Positions 5,369-5,369 of a stretch of 5,369 nt of DNA are shown here, piece by piece. The notes under the pieces were generated by a model. That model had not been told where the DNA came from. It was given only the letters and a program-made list of their open reading frames with translations, and made no database searches. A program made the translations under genes and the position numbers. Positions within the stretch are counted from its first letter, which is position 1, and each line of letters starts with the position of its first letter. Source of the DNA: Gammaproteobacteria bacterium (GTDB taxonomy: Bacteria; Pseudomonadota; Gammaproteobacteria; SG8-11); assembly GCA_016200445.1 (NCBI GenBank), contig JACQEQ010000272.1, positions 1 through 5,369 of the forward strand, written 5' to 3'.

Positions 5369-5369
5369 C
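5331..5369 (+). CDS. Glycosyltransferase family 2, N-terminus only (runs off the window)
   Basis: Thirteen codons from the ATG at 5331 to the window end read MKSGLTVIIPAYN. This is the hallmark first beta-strand of GT-A-fold family 2 glycosyltransferases, which use nucleotide-activated sugars; V-I-I-P-A-Y-N is part of the nucleotide-binding strand. A weak AGAAG (5318-5322) lies eight bases upstream. Members build O-antigen, capsule, exopolysaccharide or glycolipids, usually at the inner face of the cytoplasmic membrane; the specific role cannot be told from 13 residues. The start lies in a stretch of about 44% GC, below the recJ side, which fits a surface-polysaccharide locus acquired separately. 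Only the short fragment limits confidence. Confidence 0.75.
   Translation, partial: MKSGLTVIIPAYN

Overview
The window looks like proteobacterial chromosome, most likely a beta- or gamma-proteobacterium. The coding part is fairly GC-rich (37 of 60 bases in a recJ sample, 3421-3480). It carries a full-length single-strand exonuclease gene, recJ, directly behind an RpfE-like gene, an arrangement I recall from Xanthomonas and related proteobacteria. Nothing in the sequence fixes the genus.

Layout from left to right: (1) 11-856 (+), a ten-helix EamA/DMT-type transporter. (2) 857-896, a 40-bp gap between convergent genes, holding most of a degenerate copy of a repeat that recurs after recJ. (3) 897-1688 (-) and 1685-1957 (-), a two-gene operon transcribed leftward. 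A 90-aa exported protein with a symmetric double glycine zipper comes first, followed through an ATGA stop/start overlap by a four-helix-type membrane protein of unknown family. (4) 1958-2147, a divergent promoter region with an AT-rich palindrome carrying TATAAT on both strands and two other palindromes. (5) 2148-3152 (+), an RpfE-like protein. (6) 3222-5015 (+), recJ, with a strong ribosome binding site and a GTG start. (7) 5029-5086, a hairpin of about 25 bp, one arm of which matches the repeat at 863-882. (8) 5087-5330, a GC-poorer stretch (about 44% GC over 5101-5369) with no convincing gene but a long open frame lacking a start. (9) 5331-5369, the first 13 codons of a family 2 glycosyltransferase cut by the window edge.

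recJ and the RpfE-like gene lie in the same direction and may be co-transcribed. RecJ acts in recombination and mismatch repair, while the RpfE family has no proven biochemical role. The glycine-zipper/membrane-protein pair is the best candidate here for an undescribed system: the two look translationally coupled and both should sit in the cell envelope. The drop in GC, the hairpin and the glycosyltransferase start suggest that the core chromosome ends just after recJ and that an accessory, possibly surface-polysaccharide, region begins there.
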